From an uncultured Pseudomonas sp. (GTDB lineage: Bacteria; Pseudomonadota; Gammaproteobacteria; Pseudomonadales; Pseudomonadaceae): DNA of 64,000 nt. The stretch spans positions 496,001 to 560,000 of the forward strand of contig NZ_CAJYDW010000012.1 of assembly GCF_913774235.1 (NCBI RefSeq), read 5' to 3'. This document shows, one piece after another, positions 22,017-30,040 of the stretch; the stretch's first letter is position 1; each line of letters opens with the position of its first letter. The notes under the pieces are model-generated. The model was not told the origin of the DNA. It saw only the letters and a list, made by a program, of their open reading frames with translations, and did not search any database. Made by a program: the position numbers and the translations under genes.

Positions 22017-22754
22017 ATGGTCGATGTCACTGTAAAACCCGTTTCCTACGAAATCGATGGGCAGACGTTCGAGAGCCAGCTGGTGTATGCCACCAGTGGT
22101 ACGCCCACCCGGCCGGGCGTGCTGCTCGCGCCGAACTGGATGGGGGTTTCCCATGGCGCCGTGGAGCAGGCCAAGCGCCTGGCCGAGGCCGACGGCCTGG
22201 CCTATCTCGTGGTCGACTTCTATGGCCGTGACGTTCGTCCGCAGAACGCCGACGAAGCCCTGGCGGCCATGACGCCGATTCGCTCCGATCGTGCCCTGCT
22301 GCGCCAGCGTATGCAGGCGGCCTATGCCGCGCTGATCGCCCAGGCGGAAACCGCCGCGGTGGACGTCCATCAGATCGCCGCCATCGGCTTCTGCTTCGGT
22401 GGTTGCGCGGCGCTGGAACTGGCTCGCGACGGTGCGGCCCTGAGCGCCGTGGTGACCTTCCACGCCAATCTGGACACGCCCAACCCGGCCGATGCGGCTC
22501 GCATCACCGGTCCGGTGCTAATCCTGCACGGTGCTTCCGATCCATTGGTGCCGGACGAGCAACTCACCGGTTTCCGCCAGGAGATGGATGCCGCCCAGGT
22601 GGATTGGCAACTGCTGAGCTACGGCGGCGCGGTGCATTCCTTCACCGATCCCGAAGCCAATAACCCCGGCAAGCAGCAGTACCACCCGGTGGTGGCCAAG
22701 CGGGCCTTCCTGGCGATGCACAATCTGTTCGACGAAGTCTTCGCTCAGGGCTGA
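22017..22754 (+). CDS. Dienelactone hydrolase family protein
   Basis: 245-aa alpha/beta hydrolase of the dienelactone hydrolase family. The nucleophile elbow is GFCFGGCAALELA (Cys near 122). The catalytic Asp is likely in LHGASDPLVP and the His in YGGAVHSFTDPEA. GGAGGA-type ribosome binding precedes ATG 22017. The cysteine nucleophile is characteristic of this family and unlike serine esterases. No aromatic degradation genes are nearby, so a role in chlorocatechol breakdown is not supported; the substrate is unknown. Confidence 0.88.
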   Translation: MVDVTVKPVSYEIDGQTFESQLVYATSGTPTRPGVLLAPNWMGVSHGAVEQAKRLAEADGLAYLVVDFYGRDVRPQNADEALAAMTPIRSDRALLRQRMQAAYAALIAQAETAAVDVHQIAAIGFCFGGCAALELARDGAALSAVVTFHANLDTPNPADAARITGPVLILHGASDPLVPDEQLTGFRQEMDAAQVDWQLLSYGGAVHSFTDPEANNPGKQQYHPVVAKRAFLAMHNLFDEVFAQG

Positions 22755-22799
22755 GTCCTGGTCTGATCCCGCCGGAGCCGTTCCAGGCTTCGGCAGGTA

Positions 22800-23294
22800 T
22801 CAGCCCTGGATGACTTCCTGGGTGAAGTCCAGGGGGCCGCGGCAACGCCGGCAGAGATAGCGGCGCCCCTTGCGTACCAGGGCGTGACGTTGGGCGGTGA
22901 ATTCGAAGCGACCATCCGGGCAACTGCAGCGATACAGGTAGAGGGTGCGCGTCCGTTGCGGCAATTCGTAGGTGTGGCAGCGATCCGGCGGCAGGCCATA
23001 AACCCCCCGCATGATCAGTTGCCACTCTTCGCCATGGGGACGGATGGCTCCACCGAACAGCTGATGAGCCACCAGATGCGCCACCTCGTGGGCCACGGTC
23101 TGCTCGAGAAAGTGGGCACGATTTTCCTGGTAGAGCTGCCGATTGAATCTCAGCCGATTCTCGGTGAGATGGGCGACGCCGGCGCGCTGGCCGCGCAAGG
23201 CCAGGCTGACTTCCGGACGAGGGAAGCGGCGTTTGAAGAAGGCCTCGGCCTGCCGATAGCAGTCTTCGACCCGTTCTGTGAGTTGTTCAGGCAT
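22800..23294 (-). CDS. SprT-family zinc metalloprotease-like protein
   Basis: 164-aa SprT-like protein. The zinc motif HEVAHLVAH (HExxH) lies near residues 66-74, with a downstream His in RPHGEEW as likely third ligand. The C-terminus carries a zinc ribbon (YRCSCPDG...YLCRRCRG). The eukaryotic relative SPRTN cleaves DNA-protein crosslinks; the bacterial role is not established. Start MPEQLTERVEDCY at 23294 is preferred over longer readings, which are Arg-rich and unconserved-looking. It lies 25 bp downstream of the J-domain gene, so the two are probably co-transcribed. Confidence 0.85.
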   Translation of the reverse strand: MPEQLTERVEDCYRQAEAFFKRRFPRPEVSLALRGQRAGVAHLTENRLRFNRQLYQENRAHFLEQTVAHEVAHLVAHQLFGGAIRPHGEEWQLIMRGVYGLPPDRCHTYELPQRTRTLYLYRCSCPDGRFEFTAQRHALVRKGRRYLCRRCRGPLDFTQEVIQG

Positions 23295-23319
23295 GGGCAA
23301 CCTCTGGCGAGGCGAGTGA

Positions 23320-23940
23320 TTATGCCGAAGCCGGCGCCTGAGCCCTAGCGTCCGCGGTCGGCTGATGACCATAGTGACGTCTCAGCGTATCCATGGCGGC
23401 ATTGATGGCCTGCAGACGGCCGGTGCTGCCGCCATGGTCGGGATGATGCCGGCTGGCGAGTTGCCGATAGCGTCGGCGAATCTGGCCATAGTCCGCCGAT
23501 CGGTCCAGGCCGAGCAGGCGCAGGGCTTCCAGCAGATCGGACTCGCCATTCACCAGGGCCCAGAAATGATTGAGCAAGTTGGCCACGTCTTCTGGGGTGG
23601 TGGTATCCAGCTGGCTGAGGTCCAGGTAATAGGCGCGTAGCGAGTCGGCCACCACCAGGCCGGGGCGGGCGCTGAGATAGGGTCGCAATTCGATGCGCAA
23701 GGCACTGATGACCAGCTCGGCGCGTTGTTCGGCACGCAATTCATCGCGCAGGAGATAGAGGGCGTTGAAGACGCGGAAGTGCAGCTGGAAGAGCTCGTAG
23801 TTGTCGGTGACCGGGCGCGGTGGCACCAAGGGCGAGCCGGACCGGCGCAGCGCCTGCAGCAGCTCGTATTCCGACAGGCAGGTCCCGGCGCGCAGCAGCT
23901 CACGATGCAGGGCCGTCTTCAATTCCAGCGCCTCATTCAT
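23320..23940 (-). CDS. J-domain (DnaJ-like) protein
   Basis: 206-aa protein with an unrecognised alpha-helical N-terminal part (about residues 1-145) and a C-terminal J domain (LLEALRLLGLDRSADYGQIRRRYRQLASRHHPDHGG). The diagnostic HPD is present, so it should stimulate a DnaK-type Hsp70. Most DnaJ proteins carry the J domain at the N-terminus; the C-terminal placement is a feature of some specialised co-chaperones. ATG 23940 (MNEALELKTALHREL) is preferred over the open frame to 24105. It is divergent from ttcA, with 97 bp between starts, and upstream of the SprT-like gene. Confidence 0.8.
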   Translation of the reverse strand: MNEALELKTALHRELLRAGTCLSEYELLQALRRSGSPLVPPRPVTDNYELFQLHFRVFNALYLLRDELRAEQRAELVISALRIELRPYLSARPGLVVADSLRAYYLDLSQLDTTTPEDVANLLNHFWALVNGESDLLEALRLLGLDRSADYGQIRRRYRQLASRHHPDHGGSTGRLQAINAAMDTLRRHYGHQPTADARAQAPASA

Positions 23941-24037
23941 GGTCGCTGGTCGCTCCCGGCTGACGTTCGGGGTAGGGCGCGGAGCGCTTTGAGCGTAAAA
24001 TGCCGGCCTTTCGTTTTTTCCTTTCGCGGATTCATCC

Positions 24038-24862
24038 ATGGGCACCCTTTCGGTCAACCAGAACAAGCTGCAGAAACGCCTGCGCCGTCTTACCGGCGAA
24101 GCCATCGCCGACTACAACATGATCGAGGACGGCGACAAGGTCATGGTCTGCCTGTCCGGTGGCAAGGACAGCTACACCCTGCTCGACATGCTGCTCTATC
24201 TGCAGAAGGTCGCGCCGATCAATTTCGAGATCGTGGCGGTCAACCTCGACCAGAAGCAGCCGGGCTTTCCTGAACACGTTTTACCTCAGTACCTGAAGGA
24301 GCTGGGGATCGAGTACCACATTCTGGAACGTGATACCTATTCCGTGGTGAAGGAGAAGATCCCGGAGGGCAAGACCACCTGCTCGCTGTGCTCGCGCCTG
24401 CGGCGGGGCATTCTCTACACCTTTGCCGATGAGATCGGCGCGACGAAGATGGCGCTCGGCCATCATCGCGATGACATGGTAGAAACCTTCTTCCTCAATT
24501 TGTTCCATGGCGGCACCCTCAAGTCCATGCCCCCCAAGCTGCGCGCCGACGATGGCCGCAACGTGGTGATCCGCCCGCTGGCCTATTGCAGCGAGAAGGA
24601 CATCGAGGCCTACGCCGTGCTGCGCGAATTCCCCATCATTCCCTGCAACCTCTGTGGCTCCCAGGAAAACCTGCAGCGCAAGGTGGTTAAGGAGATGCTA
24701 CTGGAGTGGGAGCGCAAGACCCCAGGCCGTACCGAGATCATGTTCCGCGCGCTGCAGAACGTGGTGCCGTCGCAACTCGCCGATCGCGAGCTGTTCGACT
24801 TCGCCAGCCTCAAGGTCGACGACAGCGCCACGCCGCGCTTCGTCCAGGTGATGAATCTCTGA
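24038..24862 (+). CDS. ttcA: tRNA 2-thiocytidine(32) synthetase TtcA
   Basis: 274-aa iron-sulfur enzyme that thiolates C32 in certain tRNAs. The PP-loop SGGKDS (near residue 40) binds ATP. Two cysteine pairs, [12 protein letters not shown] and [14 protein letters not shown], bind the [4Fe-4S] cluster and give the TtcA signature. Length is slightly below E. coli TtcA (311 aa), which is normal for Pseudomonas. Its TGA overlaps the ATG of the Tag-like gene (ATGA-type junction at 24860-24864), implying translational coupling. Confidence 0.95.
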   Translation: MGTLSVNQNKLQKRLRRLTGEAIADYNMIEDGDKVMVCLSGGKDSYTLLDMLLYLQKVAPINFEIVAVNLDQKQPGFPEHVLPQYLKELGIEYHILERDTYSVVKEKIPEGKTTCSLCSRLRRGILYTFADEIGATKMALGHHRDDMVETFFLNLFHGGTLKSMPPKLRADDGRNVVIRPLAYCSEKDIEAYAVLREFPIIPCNLCGSQENLQRKVVKEMLLEWERKTPGRTEIMFRALQNVVPSQLADRELFDFASLKVDDSATPRFVQVMNL

Positions 24863-25533
24863 TGCGGGATTACGCCTGGCTGCTGGAGTACTCTGTCAAT
24901 CGCTTCGGCTCGCTGGCCGCCCTGGAGGCGCGCCTGCCGCAACCGGTGGACGCCGCGGCCCTGAAGTCCGTGGGGGATGACCGCTACCTGTCGCTGCTGA
25001 CCCGGCGCATCTTTCGCGCCGGGCTCAAGCACAGCCTGGTGGACGCCAAGTGGCCGGCCTTCGAGGAGGTTTTCTTCGGCTTCGATCCGGAGAAGGTGGT
25101 GCTCATGGGCGGTGAGCACCTGGAGCGGCTGATGCAGGACGCCCGGCTGATCCGCCACCTGGGCAAGTTGCGCAGCGTGCCGATCAATGCCCAGATTATC
25201 CTCGATCTGCAGCGCACCCACGGCAGCTTCGGCCGCCTGCTGGCCGAGTGGCCGGAACGGGACATCGTCGGACTGTGGGAGCTGCTGACCAAGCGCGGCA
25301 ACCAGCTGGGCGGTCTGTCGGCGCAACGCTTCCTGCGCATGGCCGGTAAGGACACCTTCGTCGCCACCGACGACGTGGTCGCGGCGCTCAAGGCGCAGAA
25401 CATCCTCGACAAGGCACCCACCGCCAAGCGTGACCGGCAGAAGATGCAGGAAGCCTTCAATCTCTGGCAGGAGCAGAGCGGGCGGCCACTGTGTCAGCTG
25501 TCGGTGATGCTGGCCCACACGGTGAATCATTGA
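24862..25533 (+). CDS. DNA-3-methyladenine glycosylase I-like protein lacking zinc ligands
   Basis: 223-aa protein of the Tag / adenine glycosylase family (HhH-GPD-like helical fold). Family features are seen in LTRRIFRAGLKHSLVDAKWPAFEEVF, DPEKVVLMGGEHLERLM and NAQIILDLQRTHGSFGRLL. It lacks the N-terminal CxW and the late His/Cys pair that bind zinc in E. coli Tag, so it is a divergent paralogue. Its glycosylase activity is uncertain. It is translationally coupled to ttcA (1-bp overlap) and to the sirtuin gene (start overlapping the stop). Confidence 0.75.
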   Translation: MRDYAWLLEYSVNRFGSLAALEARLPQPVDAAALKSVGDDRYLSLLTRRIFRAGLKHSLVDAKWPAFEEVFFGFDPEKVVLMGGEHLERLMQDARLIRHLGKLRSVPINAQIILDLQRTHGSFGRLLAEWPERDIVGLWELLTKRGNQLGGLSAQRFLRMAGKDTFVATDDVVAALKAQNILDKAPTAKRDRQKMQEAFNLWQEQSGRPLCQLSVMLAHTVNH

Positions 25534-26294
25534 GCGACGCCCTGGGGCGTGCCCGGCGATTGCTCGAGCGCGCCGAACGGGTGCTGTTCATCACTGGAGC
25601 GGGACTCTCCGCCGATTCCGGTCTGCCGACGTATCGCGGCCTGGTCGGGTTGTACAACGGTCTCACCGACGAGGGGATTCCCATCGAGGCGGCGCTGTCG
25701 GGCAGCATGCTGCGCCAGCGTCCCGAGGTCTGCTGGCGCTATCTCGCCCAGCTGGGGCGGGCCTGCGCCGCGGCGGCGCCCAATGCGGCGCACCAGGCGA
25801 TCGCCGACTTCGGCCGCCGTGAGCTCGGGAGCTGGGTATTGACCCAGAACATCGACGGTTTCCATCGCCGCTCGGGTTTTCCGCCCGAGCGGCTGATCGA
25901 GATCCATGGCCAGCTGGAGCCGCTGGCCTGCATGGCGTGCGCGCTGCCGGTGGCGGATGCCGGGGCCTGCCTGGCGGGACCGCTACCGCCGCGGTGCCCG
26001 AATTGTGGTGGTATCCTGCGACCACCGGTGGTGCTGTTCGAGGAGGCTCTGCCGGGTGCCGAATTGCTACGTTTGCATGCGGCGGTGGATCAGGGATTCG
26101 ACCTGGTGATCGCCGTGGGCACGACAGCGGCTTTCGCCTACATCCAGGAGCCGGTGGGGCGGACCCTGGCCCAGGGCGGGGACCTCGTCGAGATCAATCC
26201 GGACCGTTCCGCGCTGAGCGGTCTGGCGACCGTTCAGGTGAGAAAAAGGGCCGTAGACGTCCTTCCTTGGCTTTTGAGTCACATCGGCGGCTAA
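25530..26294 (+). CDS. SIR2-family NAD-dependent protein deacylase
   Basis: 254-aa sirtuin that removes acyl groups from lysine using NAD. The NAD motif is GAGLSADSGLPTYRG (near residues 24-38). The TQNIDGFHRRSG motif and catalytic His in EIHGQLEPLAC are present. The Zn site uses CMAC and CPNC. The Rossmann end is IAVGTTAAFAYIQEPV. The start is most likely TTG 25530, which overlaps the Tag-like stop (TTGA). A GTG at 25491 would add 13 residues. It belongs to the ttcA chain. A deacetylase or other deacylase activity is plausible; substrates are unknown. Confidence 0.88.
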   Translation: MSDALGRARRLLERAERVLFITGAGLSADSGLPTYRGLVGLYNGLTDEGIPIEAALSGSMLRQRPEVCWRYLAQLGRACAAAAPNAAHQAIADFGRRELGSWVLTQNIDGFHRRSGFPPERLIEIHGQLEPLACMACALPVADAGACLAGPLPPRCPNCGGILRPPVVLFEEALPGAELLRLHAAVDQGFDLVIAVGTTAAFAYIQEPVGRTLAQGGDLVEINPDRSALSGLATVQVRKRAVDVLPWLLSHIGG

Positions 26295-26363
26295 AAAAAC
26301 TTGCCAACTGTGACTCAGGTCGGCAAGGTGTCGAAACTTTGAAAAAACGACACGGTCGTGCCC

Positions 26364-27035
26364 ATGCCAAGGAATCGCCTCGCACCCCTCGTGCCCCTGA
26401 CGCTGGTCTGCCTCCTCGCCGCTTGCGCGAGTGTCCCGCAGTCCTCCGACGCCGTCGTTGACCAAGCTCGTTCCACCTCCGCGCAGCCGCTGCAGACCGC
26501 CGCTCTGCATGGCACGCTCGGCACCTCGACCGGTCTGGAGCCGGCGGCCGCGGAAGCCGAGGGTGCGCAGCCGCGCCCGCCGTTCCCCCACAGCCAGTCG
26601 CCGCGTCAGCTCGACTGGGATCGTGAGGTCGGTCCGCGCCAGGCACTGCCGAATCTGGCGGATCAGATTCTCAACCGCGCCACCCAGTTGGTCGGTACGC
26701 CCTATCGCAAGGGTGGCAGCACCCTGGCCGGTTTCGATTGCAGCGGTTTCGTCAATTACGTGTTCCGCGAGCGGGCCGGCATGAAGCTGCCGCGCTCCAC
26801 GCGTGAAATCATCGACCTCCAGGTACCGGTAGTCAGCAAGAACGATCTGGAACCCGGCGATCTGTTGCTGTTCAATAGCAACGGCCGTGGCCGGGTCAGT
26901 CACACTGGTATCTACATGGGCGAAGGCAAGTTCATCCATTCCTCCAGCCGTCGTAGCGGGGGAGTGCGGGTGGACAGCCTGGACGACCAGTACTGGAAGG
27001 TGAGTTTCCTGGAAGGCAAGCGCGTACTGCGCTGA
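26364..27035 (+). CDS. NlpC/P60-family lipoprotein (putative D,L-endopeptidase)
   Basis: 223-aa lipoprotein with lipobox LAAC (Cys 21), a Ser/Ala/Pro-rich linker to about residue 90, and a C-terminal NlpC/P60 cysteine peptidase domain. Catalytic residues are Cys in GGSTLAGFDCSGFV, His in RGRVSHTGIYMGEG and His in KFIHSSSRR. Such proteins cut the gamma-D-Glu-mDAP bond in peptidoglycan. ATG 26364 is preferred over GTG 26358. It is the upstream member of a tandem pair with the next gene, about 97 bp apart. No strong ribosome binding site is seen. Confidence 0.88.
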   Translation: MPRNRLAPLVPLTLVCLLAACASVPQSSDAVVDQARSTSAQPLQTAALHGTLGTSTGLEPAAAEAEGAQPRPPFPHSQSPRQLDWDREVGPRQALPNLADQILNRATQLVGTPYRKGGSTLAGFDCSGFVNYVFRERAGMKLPRSTREIIDLQVPVVSKNDLEPGDLLLFNSNGRGRVSHTGIYMGEGKFIHSSSRRSGGVRVDSLDDQYWKVSFLEGKRVLR

Positions 27036-27132
27036 GGTCTACTGTCGCGATGTTCGCCCGGTAGGCCGCGAGGACCCGTAGGTGCTGCGTGGCAGGCCGA
27101 CGGCGATCGATGGACAACTAAGGATCTCATCC

Positions 27133-27669
27133 ATGCCGCAGGCGGCTCGCCTAGGATTGTATTGCGTCTTTCTGCTGCTGGCCGCCTGCGCCGGTAGCCC
27201 GCCCCAGCCCCCAGCACCAACCGCGCCGGTGGTCTCCCGTCCGTTGCTCGAAAGCCAGGCTCAGGCGGCCAACGACGTGCTTTTCCGGGCCATCGGCCTG
27301 GTCGGGACACCCTATCGCTATGGCGGCAACACCCCGGCCGGCGGCTTCGACTGCAGCGGCCTGATCGGCTATGTCTACCGCGACGCGGCGGGGGTCACCC
27401 TGCCACGCTCGACTCGGGAGATGATCACCCTGGGTTCGCCCAACGTGGCACGCAATGCCCTGCAGCCGGGCGATCTGGTGTTCTTCGCTACGGCGGGTGG
27501 ACGCGAAGTGAGCCATGCCGGCATCTACGTGGGCGAGGGGCGCTTCGTTCATGCGCCGCGTACGGGCGGTACGGTGCGGCTGGACAGCCTGGCCAAGCCC
27601 TACTGGCAGAAGAGCTATCTGCAGGCCAAGCGGGTGCTGGTCACGCCGAGTCTCGCCGGCGGCTATTGA
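27133..27669 (+). CDS. NlpC/P60-family lipoprotein (second of tandem pair)
   Basis: 178-aa lipoprotein with lipobox LAAC (Cys 19), a short Pro-rich linker and an NlpC/P60 domain. Catalytic Cys is in PAGGFDCSGLIGYVYRD, His in GREVSHAGIYVGEG and His in RFVHAPRTGG. It is shorter than its neighbour in the linker but closely similar in the domain, so a local duplication is likely. ATG 27133 has AAGGAT upstream; the open frame to 27082 is not used. A cell-wall-cleaving role in the periplasm is inferred from the family. Confidence 0.88.
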   Translation: MPQAARLGLYCVFLLLAACAGSPPQPPAPTAPVVSRPLLESQAQAANDVLFRAIGLVGTPYRYGGNTPAGGFDCSGLIGYVYRDAAGVTLPRSTREMITLGSPNVARNALQPGDLVFFATAGGREVSHAGIYVGEGRFVHAPRTGGTVRLDSLAKPYWQKSYLQAKRVLVTPSLAGGY

Positions 27670-27723
27670 ACCCCGTTCCGCCCGGGCCGCTCGAATGAGT
27701 ATCCAGCCCGACCGGAGCCCAGC

Positions 27724-28044
27724 ATGCCCCAGGCGATACGTCTGCCGCCCCAGCCGGCTCGTTGCGAGCTGTGCGGTCGGGCGGCGCCGCTCACCCGTCA
27801 TCACTTGATTCCTCGCTCGCTGCACGACAAGGCCTACGTGCGCAAAAGATTTGACCGCGTCAGCCGCATCACCGCCACCCTCTGGGTCTGCCGGCCCTGC
27901 CACAACCACATCCATCAGACCTTCGACGAAAAGACCCTGGCGCTGGAATACAACAGTCGCGAGTTGTTGCTGAGCGATGCCCGCATTCGCCAGTTCGTCG
28001 ACTGGCTGGCCGCCAAGCCCGATGGCTTCGTGCCCAAGCGTTGA
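27724..28044 (+). CDS. Small HNH-type nuclease-fold protein
   Basis: 106-aa protein with two CxxC knuckles (CELCGR at about residues 15-20, CRPCHN at about 58-63). An HNH-like core lies between and after them (LTRHHLIPRSLHDKAYV, then HNHIHQTF). The HH...N...H spacing and the Zn knuckles fit the HNH family. It is too small to judge whether it is a nuclease, a DNA-binding relic or a housekeeping protein. No toxin-antitoxin partner or phage gene is next to it. The sequence up to the KRXXX end is compact and complete. Confidence 0.7.
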   Translation: MPQAIRLPPQPARCELCGRAAPLTRHHLIPRSLHDKAYVRKRFDRVSRITATLWVCRPCHNHIHQTFDEKTLALEYNSRELLLSDARIRQFVDWLAAKPDGFVPKR

Positions 28045-28334
28045 ATAATACCACCCCTATAGTTCGGAATTATGCCCTTGTCCCGTCCTGTCCGGTGGGT
28101 GCGCGCGCTGCGCTTGCGGGCGAACGATAGCCGGGGCGAGGTGCTAGCCCCCGAGCGAGAATCTGCAGCGAGAGCCTCGTCTGGCTTTGTAAAGCCGCAC
28201 GTCACGGCCTGAGCGCAAACTGTCGCCTGCATCTCACCTCCGGGGTCGAGTACCGCAAGCAGCCGACTTGCCGATTAGGATGAAGAAAAACCAGACGCAA
28301 TCGGTCGCCCGGTTCGCGCTCAGAAGGAGAGCCG
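28045..28334 (+). other. Intergenic region upstream of the triheme oxidoreductase operon
   Basis: A 290-bp stretch with no convincing gene. Near its start, at 28047-28075, is a locally AT-rich patch with TAATA and ATTAT arms flanking CCCCTATAGTTCGG, a candidate promoter or operator. The rest is GC-rich without obvious repeats. AAGGAG lies just before the cytochrome start. Confidence 0.4.
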
Positions 28335-29561
28335 ATGAGATCCCTCGCCCTGTCGTGTCTGGCAGGGACCCTGCTTCTGTCTACCGTCAGCCTGGCGCGG
28401 GCGGACGAGACGACGCTGTCGCGTGGCGAGTACCTGACTCGCCTGGGCAATTGCCAGGGTTGTCATACGCGGCCCGACGGCGCGCCCTTCGCCGGGGGTG
28501 TAGCCTTCGACACTCCCTTCGGCCGGCTCTATTCGAGCAATATCACCCCTGATCGCCAGCAGGGATTGGGTGCCTGGACGGTAGCGGAGTTTCGCCGCGC
28601 GTTGCATGAAGGCCTCGGCCGGAATGGCGAGCAGCTCTATCCTGCGTTTCCCTATACGGCCTATACCCGCCTGAGCGATGAAGACGTAGCGGCCATCTTC
28701 GCCTTCCTGCAGGTGCAGCGTCCGATACCCTATGCGCCGCCTGCCAATGCCCTGCGCTTTCCCTTCGATCAGCGCGCGCTGATCCGCGGATGGAAATGGC
28801 TGAATTTCACCCCAGGTCCGCTGCCTGCCCTGGCGGATGCCAAGGTGGCGCGCGGTGCCTACCTGGCCGAGGCGGTCGGGCATTGCCAGGAGTGCCATAC
28901 GCCGCGCACCTGGAGCCAGGGGCTGGACAGAGATCGCGCCTATGCCGGGGCGACCCAGCAGGGCTGGGCCGCCTGGAATCTCACCAGCGATCCGCGCGGC
29001 CTCGCTGGCTGGAGCGATGCCAAGCTCGCCAGCTACCTGCGCGAAGGCCATCAGCGGGGCGAGGCGGTGGCGGCGGGGCCCATGGCCGAGGTGGTGAGTG
29101 GCGGTACCCGCTATCTGCGCGATGCCGATCTCGGTGCCCTGGTCGCCTACCTGCGAACGCTGCCGGCCAAGCCCGGTGCGGTGCCGGCGCGCGCCGAGGT
29201 ACAGCCGCCCGGGGAGGGCGGATCACTCAGCGCTGCCGAGGCGGAAAGCGCCGCCCTGTTGCAGTCGGCCTGCGCCAGTTGCCATTCGCCAGACGACCGG
29301 GGACCGGCGGGGCCCTATCCCAAATCCTTCAGCAACTATTCGGCGGTGCGCGACCCGGCAGGGACCAACCTGATACGGGTGCTACTCGATGGGATAGACC
29401 GTCAGGGGCGTACCGAGCATGCCTTCATGCCGGCCTATCGCGATCTGCTCAGTGACCAGCAGCTCGCCGACCTGGCCAACTACATCGGCCGCCACTTCGG
29501 CGGCCAGGCTGCCGACGTCCGTCCCGCGGACGTGGCGGCGGCGCGGGAACAGGAGAAATAG
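28335..29561 (+). CDS. Triheme cytochrome c subunit of a molybdo-oxidoreductase
   Basis: 408-aa periplasmic or membrane-tethered cytochrome c. It has a Sec signal (MRSLALSCLAGTLLLSTVSLARA) and three CxxCH heme sites: CQGCH (C40-H44), CQECH (C184-H188) and CASCH (C313-H317). The three-domain layout resembles the cytochrome subunits of alcohol and aldehyde dehydrogenases. Its position directly before the [2Fe-2S] and molybdopterin genes identifies it as their electron acceptor, passing electrons toward the respiratory chain. GGAG precedes the ATG. The C-terminal AAAREQEK tail is charged, without a visible anchor. Confidence 0.88.
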   Translation: MRSLALSCLAGTLLLSTVSLARADETTLSRGEYLTRLGNCQGCHTRPDGAPFAGGVAFDTPFGRLYSSNITPDRQQGLGAWTVAEFRRALHEGLGRNGEQLYPAFPYTAYTRLSDEDVAAIFAFLQVQRPIPYAPPANALRFPFDQRALIRGWKWLNFTPGPLPALADAKVARGAYLAEAVGHCQECHTPRTWSQGLDRDRAYAGATQQGWAAWNLTSDPRGLAGWSDAKLASYLREGHQRGEAVAAGPMAEVVSGGTRYLRDADLGALVAYLRTLPAKPGAVPARAEVQPPGEGGSLSAAEAESAALLQSACASCHSPDDRGPAGPYPKSFSNYSAVRDPAGTNLIRVLLDGIDRQGRTEHAFMPAYRDLLSDQQLADLANYIGRHFGGQAADVRPADVAAAREQEK

Positions 29562-29563
29562 CG

Positions 29564-30040
29564 GTGGCGGCCATCGAACTCAGGGTCAACGGCGAGGCCA
29601 GGCAACTCGACGTCGATCCGCGCATGCCCCTGCTGGAGGCCCTGCGTGACGAGCTGGGGCTCAAGGGGCCGAAATTCGGCTGCGGCCTGGGCGAATGCGG
29701 CGCCTGTACGGTGCTGGCGGATGGCAAGCCGGTACGCGCCTGCCTGTTGCCCGCCACCTCCTTCGTTGGGCGGGAGTTGCTCACCCTGGAAGGTTTGGGG
29801 ACGCCGGAAGCGCCCCATGCGCTGCAGCAGGCCTTCATCGAGGAGCAGGCGGCCCAGTGCGGCTATTGCATCCCGGGCATGGTGATGACCGCCAAGGCCT
29901 TGCTCGAGCGGATCCCCGAGCCGAGCGATAGCCAGATTCGCCAGGCGCTGGCGGCCAATTTCTGCGGTTGCGGCACCCACTATCGGATTCTGCGCGCAGT
30001 GAAGCGGGCGGCGGTGCTCTTGCGCGAGCGTCAGGCATGA
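29564..30040 (+). CDS. [2Fe-2S] small subunit of a molybdo-hydroxylase
   Basis: 158-aa iron-sulfur subunit of the xanthine oxidase / IorA family. The plant-type ferredoxin domain ligates one cluster through C40, C45, C48 and C60 (CGLGECGACTVL). The C-terminal four-helix domain ligates the second through C99, C102 (CGYC) and C134, C136 (CGCG). There is no signal peptide. The start is GTG at 29564, which gives MAAIELRVNGEARQLDVD; it lies 2 bp after the cytochrome stop. It overlaps the large-subunit start by 4 bp. Confidence 0.92.
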   Translation: MAAIELRVNGEARQLDVDPRMPLLEALRDELGLKGPKFGCGLGECGACTVLADGKPVRACLLPATSFVGRELLTLEGLGTPEAPHALQQAFIEEQAAQCGYCIPGMVMTAKALLERIPEPSDSQIRQALAANFCGCGTHYRILRAVKRAAVLLRERQA

